7,231 nucleotides of DNA from Pseudomonadota bacterium (GCA_021779635.1 JAJYAH010000347.1:1-7231), one strand, 5' to 3'; shown: positions 1 through 6,656, counted from the first letter of the stretch. Numbers and translations are program-made. Notes: generated from the sequence alone by a model not told the origin.

Positions 1-47
1 CTAACCAGCGGCAGCGCAAAAGCAGCAGCTATCATTAATTTACGCAT
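1..47 (-). CDS. N-terminus of an exported protein, truncated at the left window edge
   Basis: Only the first 15 codons are inside the window, reading MRKLMIAAAFALPLV. A short basic start followed by an Ala/Leu-rich hydrophobic run is what the beginning of a Sec signal peptide looks like, so the product is probably periplasmic or outer-membrane. A purine-rich ribosome binding site (GGAGAG on the minus strand, about 55-60) lies 7 nt before the ATG, which supports this start over the in-frame ATG at codon 5. The gene points away from the HAD/transporter cluster, so it belongs to a separate transcription unit. Nothing in the visible part identifies the family. Confidence 0.6.
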   Translation of the reverse strand, partial: MRKLMIAAAFALPLV

Positions 48-125
48 GTCGCTTCTCTCCCTGACATCTTGCCCGTCGAAGGCCTTACCAGTACCCGAGG
101 GCTAGCTCGATCCACTGCGGCCTAA

Positions 126-153
126 ATTCTGCATGAGTTTTATTCATTGTCAC
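126..153 (-). promoter_or_regulatory. Possible sigma70-type promoter for the leftward gene
   Basis: On the minus strand, GTGACA (148-153) and CAGAAT (126-131) are 16 nt apart. They match the TTGACA and TATAAT consensus at 4 and 4 positions. This would start transcription near 119 and leave a leader of about 70 nt before the ATG at 47. The elements are imperfect and the only support is position and spacing. The upstream element overlaps the end of the possible remnant frame on the same strand. Confidence 0.25.
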
Positions 154-469
154 GAAAGTGGCAAGCCGCCAAGGCTTTCCTCCATTGCGACGATATTCCG
201 GCTTTCGCGAACGCAGCCATGAGCTCACGCAAGGACGTTCGCCATAGGTCGGCGCGTGGTGCGATCACAGGATCACGCGCGGCTTTCAGCGCAATTTCCG
301 TCCGCAAAATACGCGACGCCAGATTGAGCGCTTGGGCTTCGGCAGACGATCTCGTGGCTCAATCGCAAATCCGAAGCACGGCGTCGCAGAGATGCAGGCC
401 GATGTCAGATCGGTGCTCGCACGGGTAACGGGGTCCCGGCGACAGCGGATCCATCACGGACGAAGATCG
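140..469 (-). pseudogene. Possible decayed small gene with one internal stop
   Basis: Read on the minus strand, this frame is open for about 109 codons except for a single TGA at 359-361. The upstream part could start at ATG 454-452 and gives about 31 residues rich in Cys and His (ending near LHLCDAVLRICD). The downstream part (358-143) has 72 codons with helix-like composition, including LNLASRILRTEIALKAARD and LRELMAAFAKAGIS, and ends in TAA at 140-142. No good ATG exists just after the internal stop, so if it was a gene the TGA probably broke it. GC at third positions is about 60 percent in the longer part, weak for this genome. I do not recognise a family, and a chance open frame remains quite possible. 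Confidence 0.2.
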
Positions 470-483
470 CTAAGCGCCGGTAG

Positions 484-609
484 CGGCATGAGCCGGGCAG
501 GCTTGATCGCGCCCGCCAGAACCGCGATGTCGCGCGGGAGCGCTGCCGGGCGGTCGAGCAGGCCTATCGGGCTGATTACCGGGTTATTGCCCAATGGGTG
601 AGTATATGA
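484..609 (+). pseudogene. Possible 3' remnant of a gene, no start codon
   Basis: The frame lies between a TAG (481-483) and a TGA (607-609) and has no ATG, and no GTG or TTG except a GTG near its end. Its translation is charged and helix-like: it includes LDRARQNRDVARERCRAVE followed by QAYRADYRVIAQWVSI. GC at third positions is high (about 70 percent), as in the real genes. It ends 25 nt before the HAD gene in the same direction. Upstream in the same frame, beyond the TAG, there are about 50 further open codons of poorer composition. The simplest reading is the tail of a degraded gene. I do not recognise the protein, and a chance frame is possible. Confidence 0.25.
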
Positions 610-610
610 T
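605..610 (+). promoter_or_regulatory. Possible -10 element before the HAD gene
   Basis: TATGAT matches the sigma70 -10 consensus at 5 of 6 positions and sits 24 nt before the HAD start codon. No matching -35 element stands at 16-18 nt; TTGCCC at 587-592 is only 12 nt away. An upstream promoter for the HAD-regulator pair is expected somewhere here, but this element alone is weak evidence. Confidence 0.2.
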
Positions 611-634
611 CTTATCGCAGGCTGGAAACGCGCG

Positions 635-1312
635 ATGATCAAGCCCGACCTCATCATTTTCGATTGTGACGGCGTATTGGTCGACAGCGAGGTATTGAGC
701 TGTCGCTGCCTTTCGGATGTCTTGGCCGGGAGCGGAATTGAGGTGGGCGTCGACCAGGTGCTCGATCTATTTCTTGGACGAAGCATCGCGGTGGTGCTGG
801 AGCACTACAGGGGATTGGGACTTCTTAATCCGGAACAGTTTTCCGCCGAGCTGACGGCAAAAATCCGCGCAGCGTTTCGATCGGGGCTCGGCCCCGTCGC
901 CGGAGTAGGCGCCGTGCTGGAGCGCCTGCAGATCCCCTATTGCGTCGCCTCATCCAGCGATTTCGATCGCGTGGCCTTTTCCCTTGCCCTGACCGGTCTC
1001 GAATCTCATTTCGACGGACGGCTCTATACGTCGCAGATGGTGAAACACGGCAAGCCCGCGCCCGATCTCTTTCTTTATGCGGCCGAAAAGATGCGGGCAG
1101 ATCCCGCTCGCACCCTGGTGATTGAGGACAGCGTGAGCGGCGTCAGCGCAGGCAAGGCCGCCGGCATGACGGTGTGGGGATTTATCGGCGGCAGCCACTA
1201 TCAGTCGCGCGACGGCCGGACCCTCTTGCACAATGCGGGCGCCGATCGCGTCTTTGAACGAATGGCCGATTTCTGGCCCAACCAATCGGAACAGTTTGAT
1301 GGTCGCGCCTGA
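635..1312 (+). CDS. HAD-superfamily (subfamily IA) phosphatase, YieH/phosphoglycolate-phosphatase-like
   Basis: This 225-residue cytoplasmic protein has the full set of HAD motifs. Motif I is DCDGVLVDSE with nucleophile Asp10 and acid/base Asp12, motif II is the Ser run at 106-108, motif III is Lys140 in GKPAPD, and motif IV is IEDS with Glu164 and Asp165. The segment between motif I and motif II is the helical cap of subfamily IA enzymes, which hydrolyse small phosphorylated metabolites through an aspartyl-phosphate. Length and layout fit 6-phosphogluconate/sugar-phosphate phosphatases such as YieH. A GGAAA ribosome binding site sits 6 nt before ATG 635. The gene overlaps the regulator by 14 nt, suggesting coupled translation. 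Such HAD genes often accompany polyol transporter loci, so a sugar-phosphate substrate from the same pathway is likely, but the exact substrate cannot be read from the sequence. Confidence 0.88.
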   Translation: MIKPDLIIFDCDGVLVDSEVLSCRCLSDVLAGSGIEVGVDQVLDLFLGRSIAVVLEHYRGLGLLNPEQFSAELTAKIRAAFRSGLGPVAGVGAVLERLQIPYCVASSSDFDRVAFSLALTGLESHFDGRLYTSQMVKHGKPAPDLFLYAAEKMRADPARTLVIEDSVSGVSAGKAAGMTVWGFIGGSHYQSRDGRTLLHNAGADRVFERMADFWPNQSEQFDGRA

Positions 1313-2252
1313 GAGTGAGAAATCGCGCCTGGATGAAGCCGCGCGCGCCGGCTGGCTCTATTTCATCGCCGGACACACCCAGGACGAAATCGCCAAGATG
1401 CTCAAGGTCTCGCGCGCCTCGGCGCAGCGTCTGGTCTCGTTATGCCTTGCTGAACGCCTGATCACGTTCCGGCTCGAACATCCGATCGCAGCGTGCATGG
1501 AGTTAGCCGCGCGGTTAAGGGACTTGTTCCATCTCGTCTACTGCGAGGTGGTGCCGACCGACCCGGCCGCGCCACTGGCTGCCGCGGGAATCGCGGAGCG
1601 GGCCGCCGGCATCCTGGAATCGACGTTGCGCACCGAGAAGCCCACCATCGTGGCGTTGTGCACCGTGAGAGCGGTGCGTGCCGCGGTCGAGCGCGTCTCC
1701 CCGATCGACTGTCCCAATCATCAGATCGTGTCGCTGGTCGGAAACATCTCAGCCGACGGCTCGGCGAGCTTCTTTGACACCGTCGGGCGTCTCGCCGACC
1801 GGACCAAGGCGCGCCACTATCCGATGCCGCTGCCGTTTCTGATGTCGTCCGAGCGCGAACGTAACCAGATGCTTCAGATCGATCCGATCGCCAAGGTGCG
1901 GGCGGTCGCCGCCAAGGCCGATTTGCGGCTGGTCGGAATCGGGCAAATGGACCAGCGCGCGCAGGTGCATGTTGACGGCTTCGTCTCGCGCGAGGAACTG
2001 TTCGAAATGATGCGGCTGGGCGCTGTCGGCGAATTGGTCGGCTGGGCGTTCGACGCCGAGGGCCGCATCATCGACGGTGGTACAAATCGCCGTCTCACCA
2101 GCATTCCACTGCAGGTCCCGGCCGAGGCCGTGACCATCGGAGCCGCGGTCGGCCGCGCCAAGGTCGCAGCGATCAGGGCGGCGCTGAAGGGGCGTTTGAT
2201 CAACGGATTGATCACCGACGAGGCCACCGCAGCCGCGGTCCTCAAGCCGTAG
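1299..2252 (+). CDS. SorC/DeoR-type sugar-binding transcriptional regulator
   Basis: The 317-residue protein has an N-terminal helix-turn-helix at about 25-45 (GHTQDEIAKMLKVSRASAQR) and a C-terminal SorC effector-binding domain from about 60 to the end. Typical SorC blocks are visible: SLVGNISADGSASFFD (145-160), GAVGELVG (241-248), and GRAKVAAIRAALKGRLINGL near 285-304, ending in ITDE. Family members bind phosphorylated sugars and control sugar or polyol operons, usually as tetramers. I chose ATG 1299, which gives the family's usual length and has a GGAAC ribosome binding site at 1288-1292. An upstream in-frame ATG at 1233 would add 22 residues encoded inside the HAD gene. It lies directly before the transporter operon in the same direction, so it is very probably its regulator; whether it activates or represses is not visible. 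Confidence 0.9.
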   Translation: MVAPESEKSRLDEAARAGWLYFIAGHTQDEIAKMLKVSRASAQRLVSLCLAERLITFRLEHPIAACMELAARLRDLFHLVYCEVVPTDPAAPLAAAGIAERAAGILESTLRTEKPTIVALCTVRAVRAAVERVSPIDCPNHQIVSLVGNISADGSASFFDTVGRLADRTKARHYPMPLPFLMSSERERNQMLQIDPIAKVRAVAAKADLRLVGIGQMDQRAQVHVDGFVSREELFEMMRLGAVGELVGWAFDAEGRIIDGGTNRRLTSIPLQVPAEAVTIGAAVGRAKVAAIRAALKGRLINGLITDEATAAAVLKP

Positions 2253-2375
2253 CGGAATGAGCTGCGCCTTTGCGCGTCCAGGCCGACCGGAAGGCGAACG
2301 GCGTCCCGCCGGCGGCACCGCTTCGGGTTCCCCTTTTGCCCGTCCGCGATCAGCGACGCGAACGCCATTCTGGCC

Positions 2376-2404
2376 TTGACAAGTCTCCGACACGGTATGA
2401 ACAT
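2376..2404 (+). promoter_or_regulatory. Likely promoter of the transporter operon
   Basis: A perfect TTGACA -35 element (2376-2381) stands in the 200-nt gap between the regulator and smoE. At the best spacing of 17 nt the -10 would be GAACAT (2399-2404), which keeps only the key A and final T plus one more match. TATGAA (2396-2401) matches better, but at 14 nt the spacing is too short. A weak -10 fits a promoter that needs an activator, as expected if the SorC protein works positively. The rest of the gap (2253-2375) shows only a 10-bp palindrome, CCGCCGGCGG at 2306-2315, and no clear terminator. Confidence 0.45.
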
Positions 2405-2411
2405 AACTTCA
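2398..2411 (+). promoter_or_regulatory. Possible SorC-family operator half-sites
   Basis: TGAA (2398-2401) and TTCA (2408-2411) form inverted arms around a 6-nt centre at the proposed -10 region. Operators of SorC/LsrR-type regulators commonly contain TGAAC/GTTCA half-sites, and the left arm here extends to TGAACAT while the right arm does not match beyond 4 nt. The site overlaps the core promoter, where binding would repress or reposition polymerase. The arms are short and could occur by chance. Confidence 0.2.
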
Positions 2412-2440
2412 ATGCGTGGGCATCTGCTCAAACGCAAAAT

Positions 2441-2447
2441 AGGGAGG
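2441..2447 (+). promoter_or_regulatory. Strong ribosome binding site that fixes the smoE start
   Basis: AGGGAGG ends 5 nt before GTG 2453. It decides for this GTG start against the in-frame ATG at 2270, which would put about 61 non-conserved residues in front of the signal peptide. Confidence 0.8.
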
Positions 2448-2452
2448 TTACC

Positions 2453-3766
2453 GTGAAGCACGTCCTCGGCGCCCTGCTGGGCGCGGTTACCCTGTTGGGT
2501 TCGGCCCCCTCGATTGCACAGACAACGCTGACGATCGCGACCGTGAACAACGGCGACATGATCCGCATGCAGGGGTTGACGAACGAGTTCACCGCGAAGA
2601 ACCCCGATATCACCGTGAAATGGGTGACGCTCGAAGAGAACGTGCTGCGCCAGCGCGTCACCACCGATATTGCAACCAAGGGCGGCCAGTTCGATGTGCT
2701 GACGATCGGCACCTACGAGGTTCCGATCTGGGCCAAGAAGAACTGGCTCATTCCTCTCGACAATCTCGGACCCGGCTACGACGCGGCGGACCTGCTTCCC
2801 AAGATCCGCGATGCGGTTTCGGTGTCGGGCAAACTGTACGCCGCGCCGTTCTATGGCGAGAGCTCAATGGTGATGTATCGCACCGACCTGTTCCAGAAGG
2901 CCGGGCTGACGATGCCCGAAAAGCCGACCTGGGACTTCGTGGTCGATGCGGCCAAGAAGCTCACCGACAAATCGGCCGGGGTTTATGGCATCTGTCTGCG
3001 GGGCAAGGCGGGCTGGGGCGAGAACATGGCCTTCCTGACCGCGATGGCGAACTCCTTTGGCGCGCGCTTGTTCGACGAAAAATGGCGGCCCCAGTTCGAC
3101 TCGCCGGAATGGAAGAAGACCCTGTCGACCTATGTCGATCTGATGAAGGCCGCGGGTCCTCCGGGTGCGAGCTCGAACGGCTTCAATGAAAATCTGGCGC
3201 TGTTCAACGCTGGCAAATGCGCGATGTGGATCGATGCCACGGTCGCGGCCTCCTTCGTGACCAATCCGAAGGACTCCAAGGTCGCCGACAAGGTCGGCTT
3301 TGCTCTCGCGCCGAATGCGGGGCTGGGGAAGAATGCCAACTGGCTGTGGGCGTGGAATCTGGCCATTCCCGCGGGCTCGAAGAAGGTCGAGGCTGCGGAG
3401 AAGTTCATCGCCTGGGCGACCAGCAAGGACTACACCAAAATCGTCGCCGCCAAGGAAGGATGGGCCAACGTCCCGCCCGGCACGCGAACCTCGCTCTATC
3501 AGAATCCCGATTATCTGAAGGTCGCGCCGTTCGCCAAGCTGACACTCGCCTCGATCGACGCCGCTGATCCGAACAAGCCGACGGTTCAGCCGGTGCCCTA
3601 CGTTGGCGTGCAATATGCGGCGATTCCGGAATTCCAGGGCATCGGTACCGCGGTCGGCCAGCAATTTGCCGCGGCACTGTCCGGCTCATCGACCGTCGAT
3701 GCGGCGCTCGCTGCCGCGCAATCGTCCGCGGAGCGCGAAATGACGCGTGCCGGCTACATCAAGTGA
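2453..3766 (+). CDS. smoE: ABC transporter periplasmic polyol-binding protein (SmoE/MtlE class)
   Basis: The 437-residue product starts at GTG and has a signal peptide: MKH, a hydrophobic core to about residue 17, and a probable cut after SAPSIA (Ala22/Gln23). There is no lipobox cysteine, so it should be a soluble periplasmic protein. The mature part is a family-1 solute-binding protein very like SmoE. Recognisable blocks are TIATVNNGDMIRMQ, LEENVLRQRVTTDIATKGGQ, TIGTYEVPIW, AAPFYGESSMVMYRTDLF, GICLRGKAGWGENMAFLTA, MWIDATVAASFVTNP and PEFQGIGTAVGQQFAAAL. It captures the substrate, probably a hexitol or related polyol, for the two permeases encoded just downstream. It opens the operon, as binding proteins usually do. 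Its last 18 nt are duplicated after the stop. The assignment to the Smo class is confident; the exact polyol is inferred. Confidence 0.93.
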   Translation: MKHVLGALLGAVTLLGSAPSIAQTTLTIATVNNGDMIRMQGLTNEFTAKNPDITVKWVTLEENVLRQRVTTDIATKGGQFDVLTIGTYEVPIWAKKNWLIPLDNLGPGYDAADLLPKIRDAVSVSGKLYAAPFYGESSMVMYRTDLFQKAGLTMPEKPTWDFVVDAAKKLTDKSAGVYGICLRGKAGWGENMAFLTAMANSFGARLFDEKWRPQFDSPEWKKTLSTYVDLMKAAGPPGASSNGFNENLALFNAGKCAMWIDATVAASFVTNPKDSKVADKVGFALAPNAGLGKNANWLWAWNLAIPAGSKKVEAAEKFIAWATSKDYTKIVAAKEGWANVPPGTRTSLYQNPDYLKVAPFAKLTLASIDAADPNKPTVQPVPYVGVQYAAIPEFQGIGTAVGQQFAAALSGSSTVDAALAAAQSSAEREMTRAGYIK

Positions 3767-3776
3767 AGTAGCCGGC
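3749..3776 (+). promoter_or_regulatory. Stem-loop spanning the smoE stop codon
   Basis: GCCGGCTAC (3749-3757) is the exact reverse complement of GTAGCCGGC (3768-3776), giving a 9-bp GC-rich stem with a 10-nt loop that contains the TGA stop. There is no T-run behind it. Because the right arm comes from the repeat junction, the hairpin is a consequence of the duplication. In mRNA it could protect the smoE message from 3' decay. Confidence 0.6.
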
Positions 3777-3788
3777 TACATCAAGTGA
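3749..3788 (+). repeat. 18-bp direct repeat duplicating the 3' end of smoE
   Basis: GCCGGCTACATCAAGTGA occurs at 3749-3766 and again, identical, at 3771-3788, with AGTA between the copies. The first copy encodes the last five residues of smoE (AGYIK) plus its TGA. The offset is 22 nt, so the second copy is out of frame and not translated as such. The junction creates a perfect 12-bp palindrome, GTAGCCGGCTAC at 3768-3779. Confidence 0.95.
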
Positions 3789-3832
3789 TGGGCGTTCGAT
3801 CCAGGCGGCCGCTTTCTCCCTAGCCGCAAACT

Positions 3833-3867
3833 GGCGGCCATCCCCTCCTCGCGACTGGATGGCCGCC
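3833..3867 (+). promoter_or_regulatory. Strong intercistronic stem-loop between smoE and smoF
   Basis: GGCGGCCATCC (3833-3843) pairs perfectly with GGATGGCCGCC (3857-3867): an 11-bp stem and 13-nt loop. No T-tract follows, so it is unlikely to be a simple intrinsic terminator. Stem-loops in this position are known in binding-protein-dependent operons to stabilise the binding-protein mRNA and lower permease expression (for example malE-malF). The heptamer GGCGGCC at 3804-3810 repeats the left arm and could pair alternatively with the right arm. Confidence 0.7.
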
Positions 3868-3890
3868 CTCATCGGGTTCGCCGGATTGAC

Positions 3891-3896
3891 AGGAGG
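3891..3896 (+). promoter_or_regulatory. Ribosome binding site deciding between two adjacent smoF ATGs
   Basis: AGGAGG lies 2 nt before ATG 3899 but 5 nt before ATG 3902. The second spacing is workable and the first is too short, so 3902 is the better start. Confidence 0.65.
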
Positions 3897-3901
3897 CGAT
3901 G

Positions 3902-4774
3902 ATGGCAACTCAGCAGACGCAGGTTCTGGGACGGGCGCTGTTGACCCCGGCTGTTGCTTTGCTGTTCATCTGGATGATCGTCCCGCTGGCGATGACGATC
4001 TATTTTTCCACGCTGCATTACAGTCTGCTTGATCCGGATACCAAGGGTTTCGTCGGCCTCGAGAACTACCGCTACTTTCTGACCGATCCCGCCTTTCTGT
4101 CTTCGTTGCAGAACACGCTGGTGCTGGTCGGTTCAGTCCTAGCCATTACCATCCTGCTCGGCATACCGCTCGCCCTGCTTCTCGACCAGCCTGTGATCGG
4201 GCGCAGCGTGGTCCGGCTGATGGTGATCGCGCCGTTCTTTGTGATGCCGACCGTCAGCGCGCTGGTCTGGAAAAACCTGCTGATGCATCCGGTTTCCGGA
4301 CTGTTCGCCTGGATCGCGACACTGTTCGGCGCAACGCCGATCGACTGGTTCACCGATGCGCCCTTGTTCGCGGTGATCCTGATCGTTGCCTGGCAATGGT
4401 TGCCGTTCGCGACGCTGATCCTGCTCACGGCACTGCAATCCCAGGACGAGGAGCAGAAGGAAGCCGCCGAGATGGACGGCGCGGGCGCCTTCTCGAAGTT
4501 CATCTATCTTACCCTGCCACACCTCGCGCGACCGATCACGGTGGTGATCCTGATCGAAACCATCTTCCTGCTGACTGTGTTCGCCGAGATCTTCGTTACC
4601 ACGGGCGGCGGCCCGGGCCTGCAGACGACCAACATCGCGTTCCTGATCTACTCGCAGGCGTTGATTCAGTTCGACGTCGGAAACGCCTCGGCCGGCGGAT
4701 TGGTTGCGGTGGTGATCGCCAACGTCGTGGCCTTCTTCCTGGTGCGGATCATCGGACGGAATCTGGAGGCGTAA
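3902..4774 (+). CDS. smoF: ABC transporter permease, polyol/sugar CUT1 family (SmoF-like, MalF type)
   Basis: The 290-residue integral membrane protein has about six hydrophobic segments (near 12-36, 72-95, 104-127, 155-178, 209-233 and 263-284). It carries the EAA loop that docks on the ATPase: EAAEMDGAGAFSKFIYLTLP at 188-206, with the conserved Gly and Leu-Pro in place. Its length matches SmoF/MtlF-type permeases of the MalF family without the extra MalF periplasmic domain. It forms the inner-membrane channel with the permease encoded next, whose ATG follows this stop by 3 nt. ATG 3902 was preferred to ATG 3899 on ribosome-binding-site spacing; the choice changes only one residue. The gene follows two mRNA stem-loops that probably set its level below that of smoE. 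Confidence 0.92.
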   Translation: MATQQTQVLGRALLTPAVALLFIWMIVPLAMTIYFSTLHYSLLDPDTKGFVGLENYRYFLTDPAFLSSLQNTLVLVGSVLAITILLGIPLALLLDQPVIGRSVVRLMVIAPFFVMPTVSALVWKNLLMHPVSGLFAWIATLFGATPIDWFTDAPLFAVILIVAWQWLPFATLILLTALQSQDEEQKEAAEMDGAGAFSKFIYLTLPHLARPITVVILIETIFLLTVFAEIFVTTGGGPGLQTTNIAFLIYSQALIQFDVGNASAGGLVAVVIANVVAFFLVRIIGRNLEA

Positions 4775-4777
4775 GCG

Positions 4778-5608
4778 ATGGCACGCAAAGTAACTTCGAG
4801 ACGCCTGCTGATCTCCACGGGGGCTGCGTGGTTCTTCGGATCCCTGATTTTCCTGCCGATTCTGTGGATGTTTCTGACCAGCTTCAAAACCGAGCTCGAG
4901 GCGTTCGCGATGCCGCCGACGTTGCTGTTCTTTCATTGGACCACCGAGAACTACGCGGCCGTGCAGAGCCGCAGCGACTACCTCCACCATGCGCTCAATT
5001 CCATCATGATTGCCGGCGGATCGACGCTGATCGCCATGCTGATCGCGGTGCCGGCCGCCTGGTCGATGGCCTTTGCGCCGACCAAGCGGACCAAGGACAT
5101 CCTGCTCTGGATGCTCTCGACCAAGATGATGCCACCGGTCGGCGTGCTGGTTCCGATCTATCTGATCTACCGGGATTTCGGAATGCTCGACACCCGCGCG
5201 GGTCTCATCCTGATCCTCTGTCTCGGCAATCTGCCGATCGTGATCTGGATGCTCTTCACCTATTTCAAGGAAATCCCGAAGGATATCCTCGAAGCGGCGC
5301 GGATGGACGGGGCGACCATCGGCCGCGAGCTGGTTTACGTGCTGACGCCGATGGCCATTCCCGGCCTGGCCTCGACGCTGCTCCTCAACTTCATCCTGGC
5401 GTGGAACGAGGCGTTCTGGACCCTTAACCTTTCGACGCTGGACGCAGCACCACTCACGGTGTTCATCGCGTCCTATTCAAGTCCCGAAGGCCTGTTCTGG
5501 GCGAAGCTGTCGGCGGCATCGACGCTCGCCATCGCCCCGATCATCATTCTCGGATGGTTCACCCAGCGACAGCTCGTGCGCGGACTGACGTTCGGCGCCG
5601 TCAAATAG
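4778..5608 (+). CDS. smoG: ABC transporter permease, polyol/sugar CUT1 family (SmoG-like, MalG type)
   Basis: The 276-residue protein is the second membrane subunit. Hydrophobic segments lie near 13-36, 75-98, 107-130, 141-163, 192-213 and 245-261. The EAA motif is [20 protein letters not shown] at 172-190, followed by the Pro-Gly of the coupling helix region. The C-terminal [14 protein letters not shown] (263-276) is the typical ending of MalG-type permeases, and [20 protein letters not shown] (119-138) is a conserved family block. A GGAGG site (4765-4769) inside the end of smoF lies 8 nt before the ATG, so the two permease genes are tightly coupled. Together they should form the heterodimeric channel for the substrate delivered by the binding protein. 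Confidence 0.92.
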   Translation: MARKVTSRRLLISTGAAWFFGSLIFLPILWMFLTSFKTELEAFAMPPTLLFFHWTTENYAAVQSRSDYLHHALNSIMIAGGSTLIAMLIAVPAAWSMAFAPTKRTKDILLWMLSTKMMPPVGVLVPIYLIYRDFGMLDTRAGLILILCLGNLPIVIWMLFTYFKEIPKDILEAARMDGATIGRELVYVLTPMAIPGLASTLLLNFILAWNEAFWTLNLSTLDAAPLTVFIASYSSPEGLFWAKLSAASTLAIAPIIILGWFTQRQLVRGLTFGAVK

Positions 5609-5630
5609 ATCAGCGAAAGGGCTAGACATC

Positions 5631-6635
5631 ATGGGCCAGATCACGCTCCAGGGAGTCCGCAAATCGTTCGGGCCGGTCAATATCATCAAGGATGCGAATC
5701 TGGATATTGAGGACGGTTCCTTCGTGGTTTTCGTCGGTCCTTCCGGTTGCGGCAAGACCACGCTGCTGCGCCTGATCGCCGGACTTGAAGACGTCACCGG
5801 CGGGCAGATCCTGATCGACGGCCGCAATGTGGTGGACGTGCCACCGGCGAAACGCGGCCTGTCGATGGTGTTCCAGTCCTATGCGCTCTATCCGCATATG
5901 AGCGTCCGCGGCAACATCGCATTCGGTTTGAAAATGGCCGGGTTGCCGCGCGCCGAGATTGACCGCAAGGTGCAGGCCGCGGCCGCGACGCTGAATCTGA
6001 CGCCCTATCTCGACCGCAAGCCGCGCGATCTTTCAGGAGGGCAACGCCAGCGCGTCGCGATCGGGCGCGCCATCGTGCGGGAGCCGAAGGCTTTTTTATT
6101 CGACGAGCCGTTGTCGAACCTCGACGCTGCGCTGCGCGTCCAGATGCGCATGGAGGTCACCAAGCTGCAGAAGCAGCTCGGGACCACTGCCATTTATGTC
6201 ACGCACGATCAGGTAGAAGCCATGACCATGGCCGACAAGATCGTCGTGCTAAATGCGGGCGGTATCGAGCAGTATGGCTCGCCGCTGGAACTTTATGAAC
6301 ACCCGGCCAATCTCTTCGTCGCCGGCTTCATCGGCTCGCCGAAGATGAATTTCGTATCCGGCGAGGTGGCCAGCCAGTATGGCGCCGCCACCATCGGCAT
6401 CAGGCCCGAACACCTGAAGATCGGCAAGGAAAATGAAGGCTGGCCCGGGACCGTGTCGGTTGCCGAGCACCTCGGCAGCGATACTTTTCTCTATGTCGAT
6501 GCCGGCAAACTCGGAATGCTGACATGCCGCTATGTCGGCGAACTCGATCTGAAAGCCGGTGACCGGGTGTGGTTGGTGCCGGATCCCGCCCGCTTGCACC
6601 GCTTCGACAAGGAGGGCAAAGCGGTTCAGGGCTGA
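5631..6635 (+). CDS. smoK: ABC transporter ATP-binding protein, MalK/UgpC-like (SmoK)
   Basis: The 334-residue cytoplasmic ATPase powers the importer as a dimer. Visible motifs are Walker A GPSGCGKT (36-43), Q-loop Gln82, signature LSGGQ (134-138), Walker B ending in Asp158-Glu159 followed by the D-loop SNLD, and switch His192 in YVTHDQ. After about residue 236 comes a C-terminal regulatory TOBE-type domain, including IGIRPEHL (255-262) and the closing [16 protein letters not shown]. Its length is slightly short for a MalK (around 370) but normal for SmoK-type proteins. The start has an AAAGGG site 9 nt upstream and follows smoG by 22 nt. All catalytic residues are present, so it should be active. 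Some members of this family energise several importers, so it may not be exclusive to this one. Confidence 0.94.
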   Translation: MGQITLQGVRKSFGPVNIIKDANLDIEDGSFVVFVGPSGCGKTTLLRLIAGLEDVTGGQILIDGRNVVDVPPAKRGLSMVFQSYALYPHMSVRGNIAFGLKMAGLPRAEIDRKVQAAAATLNLTPYLDRKPRDLSGGQRQRVAIGRAIVREPKAFLFDEPLSNLDAALRVQMRMEVTKLQKQLGTTAIYVTHDQVEAMTMADKIVVLNAGGIEQYGSPLELYEHPANLFVAGFIGSPKMNFVSGEVASQYGAATIGIRPEHLKIGKENEGWPGTVSVAEHLGSDTFLYVDAGKLGMLTCRYVGELDLKAGDRVWLVPDPARLHRFDKEGKAVQG

Positions 6636-6656
6636 CCGTGGCGCGCTGCGTCAATC

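Larger units (their letters stand above)
48..634. other. 587-nt stretch without a convincing intact gene
   Basis: This region separates the leftward exported-protein gene from the HAD gene. Open frames exist on both strands, but none combines a good start, a ribosome binding site, gene-like composition and family recognition. The third-position GC of the best minus-strand frame is only about 60 percent, lower than in the genes downstream. Two sub-stretches read like protein and are listed separately: a minus-strand frame with one internal stop (140-469) and a start-less plus-strand frame (484-609). The picture fits decayed coding DNA, but ordinary spacer DNA of a high-GC genome cannot be excluded. 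I saw no tRNA, long repeat or insertion-sequence end here. Confidence 0.5.

Noticed and set aside
147..601. Two plus-strand open frames (147-428 and 332-601) as genes
   Set aside because: They overlap each other, have no ribosome binding sites or recognisable domains, and their Arg/Ser-rich composition is typical of chance frames in GC-rich DNA.
1233..1298. In-frame N-terminal extension of the SorC regulator from ATG 1233
   Set aside because: These 22 codons lie inside the HAD gene, have no good ribosome binding site and are not like the start of SorC proteins; ATG 1299 gives normal length.
2306..2315. CCGCCGGCGG palindrome after the regulator gene as terminator or operator
   Set aside because: It has no loop or T-run, and such GC palindromes are expected by chance at this base composition.
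2270..2452. In-frame N-terminal extension of smoE from ATG 2270
   Set aside because: It would bury the signal peptide behind 61 odd residues and cross the promoter; GTG 2453 has a strong ribosome binding site and directly starts the signal peptide.
1749..2461. Long antisense open frames opposite the regulator
   Set aside because: They are mirror frames of a strongly coding gene with high third-position GC and show no family features.
3886..3891. TTGACA just before smoF as a promoter
   Set aside because: It overlaps the AGGAGG ribosome binding site and sits 11 nt before the start codon, so transcription would begin inside smoF; no -10 follows at the right distance with an upstream start.
4139..4990. 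283-codon antisense frame opposite smoF/smoG
   Set aside because: Its His/Gln/Arg/Glu-rich translation is the usual artefact of reading the complement of membrane-protein genes.
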